Positions 18,101-28,514 of a stretch of DNA of 64,000 nucleotides are shown piece after piece. The DNA is from Bacteroidota bacterium. Lineage in GTDB: Bacteria > Bacteroidota > Bacteroidia > Chitinophagales > BACL12. The stretch is from positions 51,591-115,590 of the forward strand of contig JADKEK010000012.1 of the NCBI GenBank assembly GCA_016718035.1, in the 5' to 3' direction. The translations under genes were made by a program, and so were the position numbers. The notes under the pieces are model-generated. The model saw only the letters and a program-made list of their open reading frames with translations, ran no database searches and had not been told where the DNA came from. Numbering within the stretch: the first letter of the stretch is position 1; every line of letters begins with the position of its first letter.

Positions 18101-18132
18101 AAAAAAAGCCTCCCGAATTGGAAGGCTTTTTT
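18101..18132. terminator. Bidirectional terminator
   Basis: AAAAAAAGCCT, CC.GG inner pairs and AGGCTTTTTT form a hairpin with A and T runs, serving pdxJ (+) and the Omp28-like gene (-). Confidence 0.8.
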
Positions 18133-18152
18133 AGTATAAATAAGTTGATTAA

Positions 18153-18995
18153 TTATAAATGAGTTTCTTGTGCATTTATATAAGTATATGACTCTGTAGC
18201 TGAATCGTATTTCCAAACAATAGCAACCATATACATGTTTTCAATCACCCAAGTTGGGTTTTTGAGAACTTGATATGTTTTTAAGAATGTTGATCCGGTT
18301 AATCCTGCGGCAAAAACAAATTGTTCACCCCAAGGTGTACCATTTGAAGAAGCACGGATAACATGGTTGTGAACAAAATTTGGATTATCAGGAAGACCGG
18401 CAATTACTTGGTTTTTAACAATTCCGTTTTCCATCAAATAAGCAACTACAAAATAATCTCCGGTAACATCAGCAAATGTTTCAGCACTAACTGAAATGGT
18501 AATAGAAGTTCCATTATCTGTAAAGCTTGCAACAGCGCCTGCTTCAGCCGGACCTGTGCCTGCTTCAGTTAAAGCAGCGGCTGCCATGGTTTCGCCATCA
18601 TAAAATGAACCCTGGTTCCAAACCAATAAAGTTGGATAACCCGAAACTGTACCGTCAGCACCGTAATAATCTGTTAATGCTTGAGATACGTCACTAGTTA
18701 TTTCGTCTGTATTGTGAATACCCAGTGGTATAGCTGCAGCACCGGAACCTGTTATAGCTTTTTCAAATTCTGGAGCACCCCATTGTCCGCAATACTGACA
18801 CCAAGTTGCAGTGAAATCGCCCATTAAAGCCACTTTCTGACTACTTGGAACAAAACAAGTACCATCGTCATCAGTTGCATTTGGATTATAACTGATTGAA
18901 AATGGGTCGGTACAACCGTAAATGCGGTCTTTTGCGCATGAGGAGAATGCCAATGCAGATGTTACTGCTACTGCCACAATAAGAAGTTTTTTCAT
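18153..18995 (-). CDS. Omp28-like lipoprotein with thioredoxin-type CxxC
   Basis: 280 residues. Lipoprotein signal with LAFSSC lipobox at residue 20. A short GCTDPFSISYNPNATDDDGTC segment (a Cys-framed repeat common in Bacteroidetes surface proteins) precedes a thioredoxin-like domain with TATWCQYCGQWG and the cis-Pro region SGYPTLLVW. The C-terminal half is beta-rich, as in Omp28 relatives of Porphyromonas. It probably sits at the outer membrane; redox activity is plausible from WCxxC but unproven. Confidence 0.75.
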   Translation of the reverse strand: MKKLLIVAVAVTSALAFSSCAKDRIYGCTDPFSISYNPNATDDDGTCFVPSSQKVALMGDFTATWCQYCGQWGAPEFEKAITGSGAAAIPLGIHNTDEITSDVSQALTDYYGADGTVSGYPTLLVWNQGSFYDGETMAAAALTEAGTGPAEAGAVASFTDNGTSITISVSAETFADVTGDYFVVAYLMENGIVKNQVIAGLPDNPNFVHNHVIRASSNGTPWGEQFVFAAGLTGSTFLKTYQVLKNPTWVIENMYMVAIVWKYDSATESYTYINAQETHL

Positions 18996-19139
18996 ATACA
19001 GAATTAATTAGTTTTTGGAAATCCGAGACTAAAGTAACAAATATTTGTGTATATACAAACAATTTTATACACAAATCTGACACAATGCTGACATGCTCTG
19101 CAAATCAGCTTGTGCTATCTTTACCAAAAATATGATTAA

Positions 19140-20963
19140 ATGTTGAAAAAAACAACAATTCTTGCATTTTTCACTGCTGTTACATTAGTGACTTTTGCCC
19201 AACCGGCTATCCAACTGGAAAATTTTGCAACAGGCCTTTCTGCCCCGGTTGATATTGTTCATGCCGGCGACGAACGCCTTTTTGTGGTGGAACGTTATGG
19301 TTATATCAAAATAGTGCAACCTGACGGAAGTGTTAATCCTGTCAATTTCCTTGATATCCATACTCAGGTTGAGTCGGGATACCAGGAGCAAGGCTTATTG
19401 GGTTTGGCTTTCCACCCGAATTATGCTGAAAACGGATACTTTTTTGTGCATTATAACGACCTAGACGGAAATACAGTAATTGCTAGGTTTACGGTGAGCA
19501 CCTTCGACCCAGATGTTGCTGACCCAACCACAGAATTGGAGGTTTTTACTGCCGACCAGCCTTTTGTTAATCACAATGGGGGGTGTTTACGATTTGGTCA
19601 TGATGGTTATTTATATATAGGTCTTGGCGATGGCGGCTCTGCAGGAGACCCAGGGGATAGAGCGCAAAATCCCGAGAACAAATTGGGAAAAATGCATCGC
19701 ATTGATATAGATGGCGGAAGTCCTTATGCAATCCCTGCTTCAAATCCTTTTGCAATAGCAACTGATACATTACCGGAAATTTGGGCAATTGGTTATCGCA
19801 ATCCATGGCGTTTTAGTTTTGATAAACTTACAGGCAATATGTGGATTGGCGACGTAGGTCAAAATTTGCAGGAAGAGGTAGATGTTGAATTAGCCGGAGA
19901 TGGTGGTCATAATTATGGATGGAGATGTTATGAAGGGTTTGAAATTTTTAATGATGCCGGTTGTGATGACGATGTTTCCAATTACACGATGCCTATTTTG
20001 CAGTATCCGCATAATTTCACAACCGGAGGTTTTAGTATTACCGGTGGATATGTTTATCGCGGTAGTTTGTATCCCGGCATGTATGGATATTATTTATGCG
20101 CCGATTATGTTTCAGGTAATTGGTGGTGGGTAGATGCAGACGGGCCGCTTCCATGGAGCTACGAACGTATGGATGATGTTGCAACTGATATTTCAGTTAT
20201 TGGTGAAGATGTAAATGGGGAATTATATTGTGCTGATTTAAGCACAGGAAAAATTTATAAAATTCAGGATGCATGTGGTGATTTTGTTATTGCATTGACC
20301 GGAACTGATTACTTGTGCGGAACTTTGGATGGAGCAGCAGATTTAACTATCACTAATGGCGAAGCTCCTTTCACAATTGAATGGTCAAACGGTGCAATTA
20401 CTGAAGATATTACGGGACTAACTGCCGGCAATTATACGGTTACCGTTACCGATAATGCTGGTTGCGAAAGACAAAAAACTGTTTCTATCAATGAATTACC
20501 GGCATTTGATGTTGTTGTTACTGTTGCAGGTAATACGCTGACTGCCGATAACGGTACAAACTGGCAATGGTATTTGGATGGTGTTTTAATTGAAGGTGCC
20601 ACATCATCTACCTACGAAGCAACAACATCGGGAGATTATTATGTTGTTGCTACAGATATCAATAATTGCACAGCAACGAGTGAATCTGTCTCTTTAACAG
20701 TTGCAATCAATAATATTTTTATAAATGCTTTAAAAATATATCCTAATCCTGCAAATGATGAATTATTTATTCAGTCCCCAATTGCTGGCAACATCAACTA
20801 TGATATTGATTTGATAAATCAGTTGGGTGAAATTGTTTTGCAACAAAAAACAAATGCTGAATTAACTAAAATACTACTTACTACATTAACAGATGGTTTG
20901 TATGTAGTTAAGTTAACTGCAAATAATACTGTTTACACGCAAACAATAGTGCTTGCCAGATAA
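19140..20963 (+). CDS. Secreted PQQ-type sugar dehydrogenase-like protein with SprB repeat and T9SS domain
   Basis: 607 residues. Signal peptide ends near residue 20 (TFAQPA). Residues 25-385 are a six-bladed glucose/sorbosone dehydrogenase-type propeller: VEYGYIKIV-like opening, GLLGLAFHPNY, GDGGSAGDPGDRAQNP and WAIGYRNPWRFSFD. Residues about 390-445 match a SprB-type repeat (ITNGEAPFTIEWSNG). An Ig-like segment and a Por sorting domain (LKIYPNPANDELFIQS) end the protein. Relatives oxidise sugars with PQQ, but many surface versions have no tested activity. Own terminator follows. Confidence 0.85.
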   Translation: MLKKTTILAFFTAVTLVTFAQPAIQLENFATGLSAPVDIVHAGDERLFVVERYGYIKIVQPDGSVNPVNFLDIHTQVESGYQEQGLLGLAFHPNYAENGYFFVHYNDLDGNTVIARFTVSTFDPDVADPTTELEVFTADQPFVNHNGGCLRFGHDGYLYIGLGDGGSAGDPGDRAQNPENKLGKMHRIDIDGGSPYAIPASNPFAIATDTLPEIWAIGYRNPWRFSFDKLTGNMWIGDVGQNLQEEVDVELAGDGGHNYGWRCYEGFEIFNDAGCDDDVSNYTMPILQYPHNFTTGGFSITGGYVYRGSLYPGMYGYYLCADYVSGNWWWVDADGPLPWSYERMDDVATDISVIGEDVNGELYCADLSTGKIYKIQDACGDFVIALTGTDYLCGTLDGAADLTITNGEAPFTIEWSNGAITEDITGLTAGNYTVTVTDNAGCERQKTVSINELPAFDVVVTVAGNTLTADNGTNWQWYLDGVLIEGATSSTYEATTSGDYYVVATDINNCTATSESVSLTVAINNIFINALKIYPNPANDELFIQSPIAGNINYDIDLINQLGEIVLQQKTNAELTKILLTTLTDGLYVVKLTANNTVYTQTIVLAR

Positions 20964-20976
20964 ATGAAACTATAAT

Positions 20977-21015
20977 AAAAAGCGCCTTGTTCTTTTAAAG
21001 AGCAAGGCGCTTTTT
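20977..21015. terminator. Bidirectional terminator
   Basis: AAAAAGCGCCTTG and CAAGGCGCTTTTT form a 13-base perfect stem between the sugar dehydrogenase gene (+) and the barrel-protein gene (-). Confidence 0.9.
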
Positions 21016-21031
21016 AATTTGGTAACAATAA

Positions 21032-21877
21032 TTAAAATACTAAATATCCTAACCCAATATTAAATGTGATGTTTAATGAACGACTGAAACGATCATTCAA
21101 ATTCTCATAAAACAGGAATTCACCATAAGATTCATAAGAAACCACATTGCCGGTTAATTCAGCGAAGGATTCTGCAACACTGAAGGCGATTTGCATACTC
21201 ATTTCTATCGGAATTTTATCTTTTATTATGGTTTCATATCCGTATGCATATTTTAACATTTGAATAGGAATTTTTTCTTCAAATGATAATTCATTAATGT
21301 CATCGTATAAAATATAATTTTGATAGTCACCTGCACCAACTAATTGGGCATTAGGGTCTGTTTGATTAGTAATTATCACTTCACCGTTTTGGTAGGTAGT
21401 GCCACCTACTATGAGTTCAAATTGATGAAATCTGCCAAGTGGAGCTATTGAGCCTCGTTTTTTGTGTGGGTAAAATTTTAAATAAATGCTGGTCATTTTT
21501 GTTTTTAATTTGGTTTCACCCACAAAACCAAGTGTATAATACTCCTCAAGTTCTTCATCATAACCACTGCCCAGTTCATAATAATTCATTGGCATTTTAA
21601 GGCTACTTGTTCTCAAAGCAATACCAGCCGAAGCTCCTTTGCCAATAACATATTCAATACCTACTGAAGGGGTAAAGCTAAATCCAAAACCATTTATAGA
21701 AGTTACATTTTCATATGTTTCATAACCATTAATGTCATTCAACTTATAAAATGTTGGTGTAGTAAGCAATTCTACTTTAACAATAAATTTTTTGCCCATA
21801 TAGCCGGGCGATTGAGCTTTTGAGGTAAATGTGATTACACTCAAAATTGCGGTTACAAGAATTATTTTAAGGCGCAT
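21032..21877 (-). CDS. Probable outer-membrane beta-barrel protein
   Basis: 281 residues with a signal peptide (LVTAILSVITFTSKAQS). Alternating hydrophobic strands, many Tyr and Gly, and the final IGLGYLVF ending in an aromatic residue point to an outer-membrane barrel. Its start shares one base with the end of the M48 peptidase gene upstream, so the two are co-translated. No specific family recognised. Confidence 0.6.
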   Translation of the reverse strand: MRLKIILVTAILSVITFTSKAQSPGYMGKKFIVKVELLTTPTFYKLNDINGYETYENVTSINGFGFSFTPSVGIEYVIGKGASAGIALRTSSLKMPMNYYELGSGYDEELEEYYTLGFVGETKLKTKMTSIYLKFYPHKKRGSIAPLGRFHQFELIVGGTTYQNGEVIITNQTDPNAQLVGAGDYQNYILYDDINELSFEEKIPIQMLKYAYGYETIIKDKIPIEMSMQIAFSVAESFAELTGNVVSYESYGEFLFYENLNDRFSRSLNITFNIGLGYLVF

Positions 21878-24078
21878 TATTTTTTAGATTTAATTTGTTG
21901 AAGAATATAATACAAATTGCTCATTTGAACAGCGTGGCTGTCGTTTTGCAGGGTATTGTTATAATATTGCATTGTTAACTTGCCTGTTTCTGCATTGGCA
22001 ACCAGTGTAAAGAAGAATGTATTTCTGTTTGGTGTTACTAAATCGGCAATCAGAAAAGGTGCTATTGGAAAGTAAATACATAATGCTATTTTTGCAACTA
22101 GATATTTTTCTTCTTCAGTAAATGAAACAATGCCCATCCAGGCAAAATCATCAATATTATATTTATTCGACAAAGCTAAAAATTCATCGTTGGTAGACGT
22201 ATGCATAAATACTTCTTCTCCAAGGTGGCTAATTTTTTCATTCATCCAGCGATTGAGTATAGAAAGGTCATTAAATAACTCGGTATCATTGGCCTCCAAA
22301 TCATGGTAGTCAAGATATTTCAGTTTTAATGATAGCTCATCCGCATTACTTTTTAATTTATCTTTCAATGCTATTTTAGCTTGTTCAGCATCCTGATATA
22401 GAATTGGGTTTTCTAATTTTTCATTAATACTATAATAAACCGGATCAACAACTACAACTTCGTCTAGCCCCAAATGGTATTCCCCATCAGATTTTTTACG
22501 TTTTGATTTTTTATTTATCACCACATCTTCTTCGAGTAGCGCTAAAAACGCTTTGTCTTCAATATATTTGTTAAATGCAAATTTCCAATATTCAACATTT
22601 TCTTCAGGCACTGCTTTCTCCTGTTTTATTTTGTCATATTTTGTTTTCGGTTTGTCGGTTGTTACAACCTCCCTAAGGCTAGACATACTGTCTTGTTCCT
22701 GAAATTTATTTATATAATCTGCGGTTGCTTTGGCATCCAAAAATTCAGATGTTTTGATTTTATTTTCATTGACTAGTTCATCGCCAAGCTGCACACAAAT
22801 TTTATATAAGGCAGTATTTGTACTATCAGTTTGATATAATTCCCAAGCATATTTCAATGCCAATATGTTGAGTTCTTTAGCGTTTAATTTATAACCCATG
22901 TAAAACAACTGCTGCGATTCGCCTTCTACTTTTTTATAATAACGATGCCATTCCTGTGAAGCACTTGCATTTTTATACATACTCATGCCGTACAAAGATT
23001 GTGCAATAACATTTTTTAAATAAAGGTTGCTGCTATCTTCCTGTTGCAATAAAAAGGCTTGATAAATAGCGTTTTCATACTCGATATCATATAAATACAT
23101 TTCACAACCCTGAAACCTGCAAATTTTCTGTACATAATTAAAATCGGCTACATCTTGCAGGTAATCAATTCTCTCATCATTACCAAAATTGCCTATACCA
23201 TCAGTTATTGCGGTTTTTCGTTTTTTGATATTTGGATGCGTGCTGGTTTCATCATCATAATCTTCCGCTGCTGTTATGGATGCCAATGTGTCTAAAAATA
23301 ATTTGCCTGGTAAAACATATGGTCCTTCGTTAAAATACTCACGCGGAAAGGTGATTTCATTAAAAGGTAAATAAGAATACAATAACACATCAAATACATT
23401 TTCGGCAGCATTTAAGCTATACTTGGTTTTTTTATAATAACTCAAACCAACAACATCAGCTTCAGTTTCTAAATCTTTAGAGTATTTGAATTTTTCCAAA
23501 TCCACAGCGTCATTATCTAAACTGCTGTAGACACCAATACCACGTTCAATTTTACGATTTTCAACGTAATTGTCGATAGCGTGTTTTTTATAAAAGTGAC
23601 TGAATTCATGGCAAAGTATAAAGGCAATTTCCGCTTCATTTTGTGCTTGTGCAACCAAACCTGTTGTAACCAGAACAATTCCATTATCAGCAGTAAATGC
23701 ATTCACGTCATTAGACAAGAGCGTATAAATACGTATGTCGTCATCAAGCTCAGGATTTGCTTTAAGTATTTCTGCTTTAATGTTATTTAGATAGGTAGTA
23801 ACCGGGTCTCCAAAAATTACACGTCCACTGTGTAACATTTCGTTAATGAGAAAATTAGATTCCAATAAAAAGATTTCCTTATCAGCTTTTTCGCGACCGT
23901 TTTCACTTGCTATTTCAGCAGCGTCTTGTTTAAATTTTGTTGACGCCAGGGTAGTAAAGTCTTCAGGTATTTTACCAACGGACTTGAGTGTTGTGAAATT
24001 TTCGAAATCAATTTGTTGTGACCAGCTTGCTGCTAATATGCAACAGTTGGTAAGTAAAAGCAAAAGTAGTTTCCGCAT
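21877..24078 (-). CDS. M48 family zinc metallopeptidase, secreted
   Basis: 733 residues with signal peptide (LLLLTNCCILAASWSQQ). The peptidase unit lies in residues about 75-290: FTADNGIVLVTTGLV, the zinc motif CHEFSHFYKKH (HExxH) and a downstream DLETEADVVGLSYY with the third ligand Glu. The remaining 440 residues are helical and charged and hold no motif known to me. M48 members of the BepA type act in outer-membrane protein quality control; the flanking barrel-like genes on both sides of this one fit such a role, as inference. It forms an operon with 24099-24716 and 21032-21877. Confidence 0.85.
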   Translation of the reverse strand: MRKLLLLLLTNCCILAASWSQQIDFENFTTLKSVGKIPEDFTTLASTKFKQDAAEIASENGREKADKEIFLLESNFLINEMLHSGRVIFGDPVTTYLNNIKAEILKANPELDDDIRIYTLLSNDVNAFTADNGIVLVTTGLVAQAQNEAEIAFILCHEFSHFYKKHAIDNYVENRKIERGIGVYSSLDNDAVDLEKFKYSKDLETEADVVGLSYYKKTKYSLNAAENVFDVLLYSYLPFNEITFPREYFNEGPYVLPGKLFLDTLASITAAEDYDDETSTHPNIKKRKTAITDGIGNFGNDERIDYLQDVADFNYVQKICRFQGCEMYLYDIEYENAIYQAFLLQQEDSSNLYLKNVIAQSLYGMSMYKNASASQEWHRYYKKVEGESQQLFYMGYKLNAKELNILALKYAWELYQTDSTNTALYKICVQLGDELVNENKIKTSEFLDAKATADYINKFQEQDSMSSLREVVTTDKPKTKYDKIKQEKAVPEENVEYWKFAFNKYIEDKAFLALLEEDVVINKKSKRKKSDGEYHLGLDEVVVVDPVYYSINEKLENPILYQDAEQAKIALKDKLKSNADELSLKLKYLDYHDLEANDTELFNDLSILNRWMNEKISHLGEEVFMHTSTNDEFLALSNKYNIDDFAWMGIVSFTEEEKYLVAKIALCIYFPIAPFLIADLVTPNRNTFFFTLVANAETGKLTMQYYNNTLQNDSHAVQMSNLYYILQQIKSKK

Positions 24079-24098
24079 ATGTTTTCTGAAGTTGTATT

Positions 24099-24716
24099 TT
24101 ATTTAACGTTATTAATTGTTTTTAATCCAACCTTAATACCTGCATGGAATAAGGGTGTTGTTTGCATCGATTCAGTTATGTCATTAACAAGAAACATATC
24201 TGAATGATAATTATATCCATAACTGTTTACGGTTGTGTTTTTAAATCGCATTTGGATGCCAAATCCTACAAATGCATTTATTTCAAATACTTCCCGCGGT
24301 ATAATATTATATCCGGCCTTCCAGGATAAACTGATTGCCTGCATATCTTCACTGATGTTAAATAATTTCCCCTTTTCGGTTTTATCCTCAAAGTCCAATT
24401 CGTCATACCCCAGCATTCTATAAGCAATTTCAACTTGATTGTAATCTGTTCTGAGCGGATTTGTACCTCTTGGTACAACTGCTAAAATTGAGGTTTTAAT
24501 AAAAGGGCCACTGTAATAAAAAGTGCCACTATTAAAAATATTTTCATAAATAGTGCTCGTATAAGTTCCTTCTATATTGCCAATATAACCGGTATTGATA
24601 TCAACTGCCCATTCGTCTGTAAAACGGTACTGCATCCCAAAATTGTATTCTCCAATTAGAAAATTTAGGGGGATGAGGTAGAGGAATAGTTTTTTATACA
24701 ATAGGGCTTCAACCAT
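24099..24716 (-). CDS. Probable outer-membrane protein, first gene of the M48 operon
   Basis: 205 residues; strands rich in aromatic and Gly residues (YNFGMQYRFTDEWAVDINTG, GYNIIPREVFEINAFVGFG, FHAGIKVGLK) suggest part of a beta-barrel. The N-terminus has a hydrophobic segment but no standard signal cleavage site, so the ATG at 24716 may not be the true start or the gene may be shortened. It is 20 bases upstream of the M48 peptidase gene. Confidence 0.5.
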   Translation of the reverse strand: MVEALLYKKLFLYLIPLNFLIGEYNFGMQYRFTDEWAVDINTGYIGNIEGTYTSTIYENIFNSGTFYYSGPFIKTSILAVVPRGTNPLRTDYNQVEIAYRMLGYDELDFEDKTEKGKLFNISEDMQAISLSWKAGYNIIPREVFEINAFVGFGIQMRFKNTTVNSYGYNYHSDMFLVNDITESMQTTPLFHAGIKVGLKTINNVK

Positions 24717-24868
24717 TGCATTGCAAATCTATCAATTTGTCAGTAAAACAACGACTTTTGGCAGTTTTTCTTCCATTTGTCAGCAAATTCTGTCGGAGGC
24801 ACGACAATTGAGTGCTAATTTGGCAACCGACATTTTTGGTGTTAGTTTTAACTTTTCAAAGCGAAAAA

Positions 24869-27319
24869 ATGAGAGAATTTGGATTTGATGATAATTTTTT
24901 GTCCTCTATGATGGAAGAAGATGTGGAATTTTTGCCGTTATTATCACTTGAAGAGGATGATGACCAAATAAAAATTGAATACCCGGAAACTATTGCAGTT
25001 ATGCCTTTGCGCAATACTGTATTGTTTCCCGGTGTTGTGCTGCCAATAACAGTTGGTCGTGAAAAATCCATAAAAGCTATTCAAGTGGCATTTAAGGGGA
25101 ATAAACTGATTGGTGTTGTTGCGCAACGCGATGGCAATATCGAAGACCCTGATACCAGTCAGCTTTATACAACCGGCGTTATTGCCAAGGTTATTAAACA
25201 AATTAAAATGCCGGATGGCAGCACAACGGTTATTATTCAAGGAAAAAAACGTTTTGCCGTAAATAAGTTTACTGCTCAGGATCCCTTCCTTCAAGCAAGC
25301 ATAACTTTGTTAGAAGATAATACCAAAGGCGATAAAAAAGAATTTAATGCTATTGTTTCAGCTATAAAAGACCTCGCTTCCAGCATCGTAAAAATTTCAC
25401 CTAATATTCCGCAGGAAGCTAATGTAGTATTGAAAAATATTAATAGTCCTGTTTTTTTAATGCATTTTGTTTCATCGAATTTACAAATTGATGTTGCCGA
25501 TAAACAAAAATTATTGGAAACCGACGATTTGTATTTACGTGCACAACAAGTGCTGAACTTTTTAAATAATGAGCTGCAAATGTTGGAGCTCAAAAATAAA
25601 ATCCAAAATAAGGTTCGCACCGATTTAGATAAACAACAACGAGAATATTTCCTTAATCAACAATTGCGCACTATTCAGGAAGAATTGGGTGGAAGTAGTC
25701 AGGATGAAGATATTAAACGATATAAACTGCGCGCAGCAGAAAAAAAATGGGCGAAAAATGTGCAGGAAGTGTTTAATAAAGAAATTGAAAAACTCCAACG
25801 CCTCAATCCTAATGCTGCAGAATTTGGAGTAATTACCAATTATATTGAAATGTTGCTGGAACTCCCATGGGGTGAATATACAGCAGATAATTTCGATTTA
25901 AAACATGCTAAAACTGTTTTAGATGAAGACCATTTTGGTTTAGATAAAATTAAGGACCGTTTAATTGAATATTTAGCCGTGCTTAAATTAAAGGGTGATT
26001 TAAAATCGCCTATTTTATGTTTGGTTGGTCCTCCGGGTGTTGGTAAAACATCATTGGGTCAATCGATTGCAAAAGCATTAGGCAGAAAATATGTGCGCAT
26101 GAGCCTCGGTGGTTTACACGACGAAAGCGAAATACGTGGTCACCGCAAAACCTATATTGGTGCCATGCCTGGCCGTGTTGTGCAATCTATAAAGAGAGTA
26201 AAATCATCTAACCCGGTATTTATTTTAGATGAAATTGATAAGGTAGGAACCGATTTTCGCGGCGATCCTTCAAGTGCACTTTTAGAAGTACTTGACCCGG
26301 AACAAAACAGCTCTTTTTATGACAATTATTTAGAGTTGGAATACGACTTATCTAAAATATTATTTATTGCCACTGCCAATAATATTAATACCATTCAGCC
26401 TGCTTTACGCGACCGCATGGAAATTATTTATTTAAGCGGTTACTCTACTGAGGAAAAAGTGGAAATAGGAAAACGTCATCTTGTTCCAAAACAAAAAAAG
26501 GAACACGGCTTAAAACAACGGGATATTGCGCTTACCGATGATGTGTTAACGCAAATTATCGAAAACTACACACGCGAAAGTGGCGTGCGCGATTTTGACC
26601 GTCAAATTGCTTCCGTTATGCGCCGTATAGCCAAATATGTAGCTACGGGCGAAAAGTATAATAAAACATTAAAACAATCGGAAGTAGAAGGTGTTCTGGG
26701 AACAGCGAAATTTGATAAAGAAAGTATATTTAATACAACCGTTCCAGGTGTAGTAGTTGGACTGGCTTGGACACCTGTTGGTGGTGATATTCTGTTTATT
26801 GAAACATCACTCAGCAAAGGAAAAGGCACCTTGCAACTTACAGGTAATTTAGGTGATGTTATGAAAGAGTCGGCTTCAACAGCATTAACATTTATTAAAT
26901 CACATGCCGACGAGTTAGGGTTATCGCCCGACATTTTTGAACAAACTGCTATTCACGTGCACGTGCCTGAAGGTGCCATTCCTAAAGATGGTCCTAGCGC
27001 CGGTATTACCATGCTTACTTCACTTGCATCGGCATTCACAGGTAGAAAAGTGAAATCGTATTTAGCCATGACCGGCGAAATAACGTTGAGAGGTAAAGTA
27101 TTACCGGTTGGCGGCATAAAAGAAAAAGTGCTGGCAGCTAAGCGCTCGGGAGTGAAGGATATTATTATGTGTGCTAAAAATAAAAAAGACGTAATTGAAA
27201 TCAATCCGCAGTTTATTAAGGGCATCAAGTTTCATTATGTGGAAGATATGATGGATGTTTTGCACCTTGCTTTGGAAAAAAAGGCAACAGGTAAAAAAGC
27301 ACCTGCAAAGGCCAAATAA
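24869..27319 (+). CDS. lon: ATP-dependent protease Lon
   Basis: About 816 residues from the ATG at 24869; the 19 extra codons upstream lack family similarity and the chosen ATG follows an A-rich stretch. Cytosolic LonA: N-terminal substrate domain (residues 35-240, AVMPLRNTVLFPGVVLPITV), AAA+ module with GPPGVGKTS and FILDEIDKVG, and a C-terminal serine-lysine protease domain with PKDGPSAGIT (catalytic Ser) and GGIKEKVLAAKRSG (catalytic Lys). It degrades misfolded and regulatory proteins. The C-terminal tail is Lys/Ala-rich. Single-gene unit with its own terminator. Confidence 0.97.
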   Translation: MREFGFDDNFLSSMMEEDVEFLPLLSLEEDDDQIKIEYPETIAVMPLRNTVLFPGVVLPITVGREKSIKAIQVAFKGNKLIGVVAQRDGNIEDPDTSQLYTTGVIAKVIKQIKMPDGSTTVIIQGKKRFAVNKFTAQDPFLQASITLLEDNTKGDKKEFNAIVSAIKDLASSIVKISPNIPQEANVVLKNINSPVFLMHFVSSNLQIDVADKQKLLETDDLYLRAQQVLNFLNNELQMLELKNKIQNKVRTDLDKQQREYFLNQQLRTIQEELGGSSQDEDIKRYKLRAAEKKWAKNVQEVFNKEIEKLQRLNPNAAEFGVITNYIEMLLELPWGEYTADNFDLKHAKTVLDEDHFGLDKIKDRLIEYLAVLKLKGDLKSPILCLVGPPGVGKTSLGQSIAKALGRKYVRMSLGGLHDESEIRGHRKTYIGAMPGRVVQSIKRVKSSNPVFILDEIDKVGTDFRGDPSSALLEVLDPEQNSSFYDNYLELEYDLSKILFIATANNINTIQPALRDRMEIIYLSGYSTEEKVEIGKRHLVPKQKKEHGLKQRDIALTDDVLTQIIENYTRESGVRDFDRQIASVMRRIAKYVATGEKYNKTLKQSEVEGVLGTAKFDKESIFNTTVPGVVVGLAWTPVGGDILFIETSLSKGKGTLQLTGNLGDVMKESASTALTFIKSHADELGLSPDIFEQTAIHVHVPEGAIPKDGPSAGITMLTSLASAFTGRKVKSYLAMTGEITLRGKVLPVGGIKEKVLAAKRSGVKDIIMCAKNKKDVIEINPQFIKGIKFHYVEDMMDVLHLALEKKATGKKAPAKAK

Positions 27320-27350
27320 GGTTGAAGTGCTCAAATTGAATTATTTTCGT

Positions 27351-27379
27351 CCCGCAAAAATTTTTTGCGGGATTTTTCG
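27351..27379 (+). terminator. Terminator of lon
   Basis: CCCGCAAAAA and TTTTTGCGGG form a perfect stem followed by ATTTTT. Confidence 0.85.
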
Positions 27380-27401
27380 TTAAGCAACCAACCGAACGTC
27401 G

Positions 27402-28436
27402 ATGCGCCAACTTATTATACTTGTGTTATGTAGCTGTTTTACCAGTGTTTTTGGCCAATTTGGTGGAAGTTATACTTATGCTTATTTGAACCTGCCTCCA
27501 TCTGCCCGCTTAAGCGGCTTAAGTGGTTTTAATATTACCACATTCGATCAGGATGTAAATTTTGGATTCCTGAACCCGGCCTTGTTAAACGAAAAAATGG
27601 ATGGTCAACTAAGTGCAAGTCACGCATTTATACCTTCCGGCATGAGTCAGGGTTATGTAGCTATTGGCAAACAAGCTCCAAAATGGAATGTCACAATGGG
27701 CGGAGGTATATTATATCGCTCGTATGGTGCATTTGAACTTACAGATGAAAATGGTGATCGCCTGGGGAGTTTTAAAGCAAGTGAATATGCTGCAAACTGG
27801 GGTGTAGGTTATGGAACAGGAAAGTTGCGATATGGCGCTAATATGAAATTGTTATATGCAAATCTGGAATCGTATAGCTCTTTCGGAATTGCTGCAGATT
27901 TAGGAGCTGCTTATATCGATACTGCTCACCAAATTAATATAGGTTTAGTAATGCGTAACATTGGCACTCAAATAAAACCTTTTGTTGACAACAACTACGA
28001 AGAATTACCCTTTTCAATTGATATCGGAATTTCAAAACGATTAAAACATTTGCCATTACAACTGAGTTTTACATTACACGACATTCAAACTTTTGATACG
28101 CGTTACGACGACCCAAATGCCGCACAGGAAGTCAATATATTTGGCGAAGATTCTACCGCAAAAGAAAAAAAATACACCGTAGATAAAATCGCACAACATT
28201 TAAATGTGGCGGGTGAATTTTATTTTGGAAAAAATTTAATGGTCCGACTTGGATATGACCATATGACCAGAAAAGAAATGTCGGTTGAAACCCGTCGCGG
28301 TCTTACCGGATTTTCAATGGGTTTTGGTATGAAAATAAACAAATACAGCATCGATTACGGTCACGAATTTTATTCATTGGCAGGAGGTTCCCACCATATA
28401 ACATTGGCTGCCAATCTCAATGAGCTGTTCAAATAG
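27402..28436 (+). CDS. porQ: Type IX secretion system protein PorQ
   Basis: 344 residues with signal peptide (LCSCFTSVFGQ). The opening GGSYTYAYLNLPPSARLSG and the FGFLNPALLN motif mark PorQ, an outer-membrane barrel of the PorV/PorQ group that works with PorU and PorZ in the T9SS attachment complex. It fits the several sorting-domain proteins in this window. cmk follows 78 bases downstream on the same strand. Confidence 0.9.
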   Translation: MRQLIILVLCSCFTSVFGQFGGSYTYAYLNLPPSARLSGLSGFNITTFDQDVNFGFLNPALLNEKMDGQLSASHAFIPSGMSQGYVAIGKQAPKWNVTMGGGILYRSYGAFELTDENGDRLGSFKASEYAANWGVGYGTGKLRYGANMKLLYANLESYSSFGIAADLGAAYIDTAHQINIGLVMRNIGTQIKPFVDNNYEELPFSIDIGISKRLKHLPLQLSFTLHDIQTFDTRYDDPNAAQEVNIFGEDSTAKEKKYTVDKIAQHLNVAGEFYFGKNLMVRLGYDHMTRKEMSVETRRGLTGFSMGFGMKINKYSIDYGHEFYSLAGGSHHITLAANLNELFK

Positions 28437-28514
28437 GTGATTGTACACCAAATAATTTCCAAGAATTAAATTATTACAACTACCTATCTATTGCGGAATT
28501 ATTAACTTAGCTCC

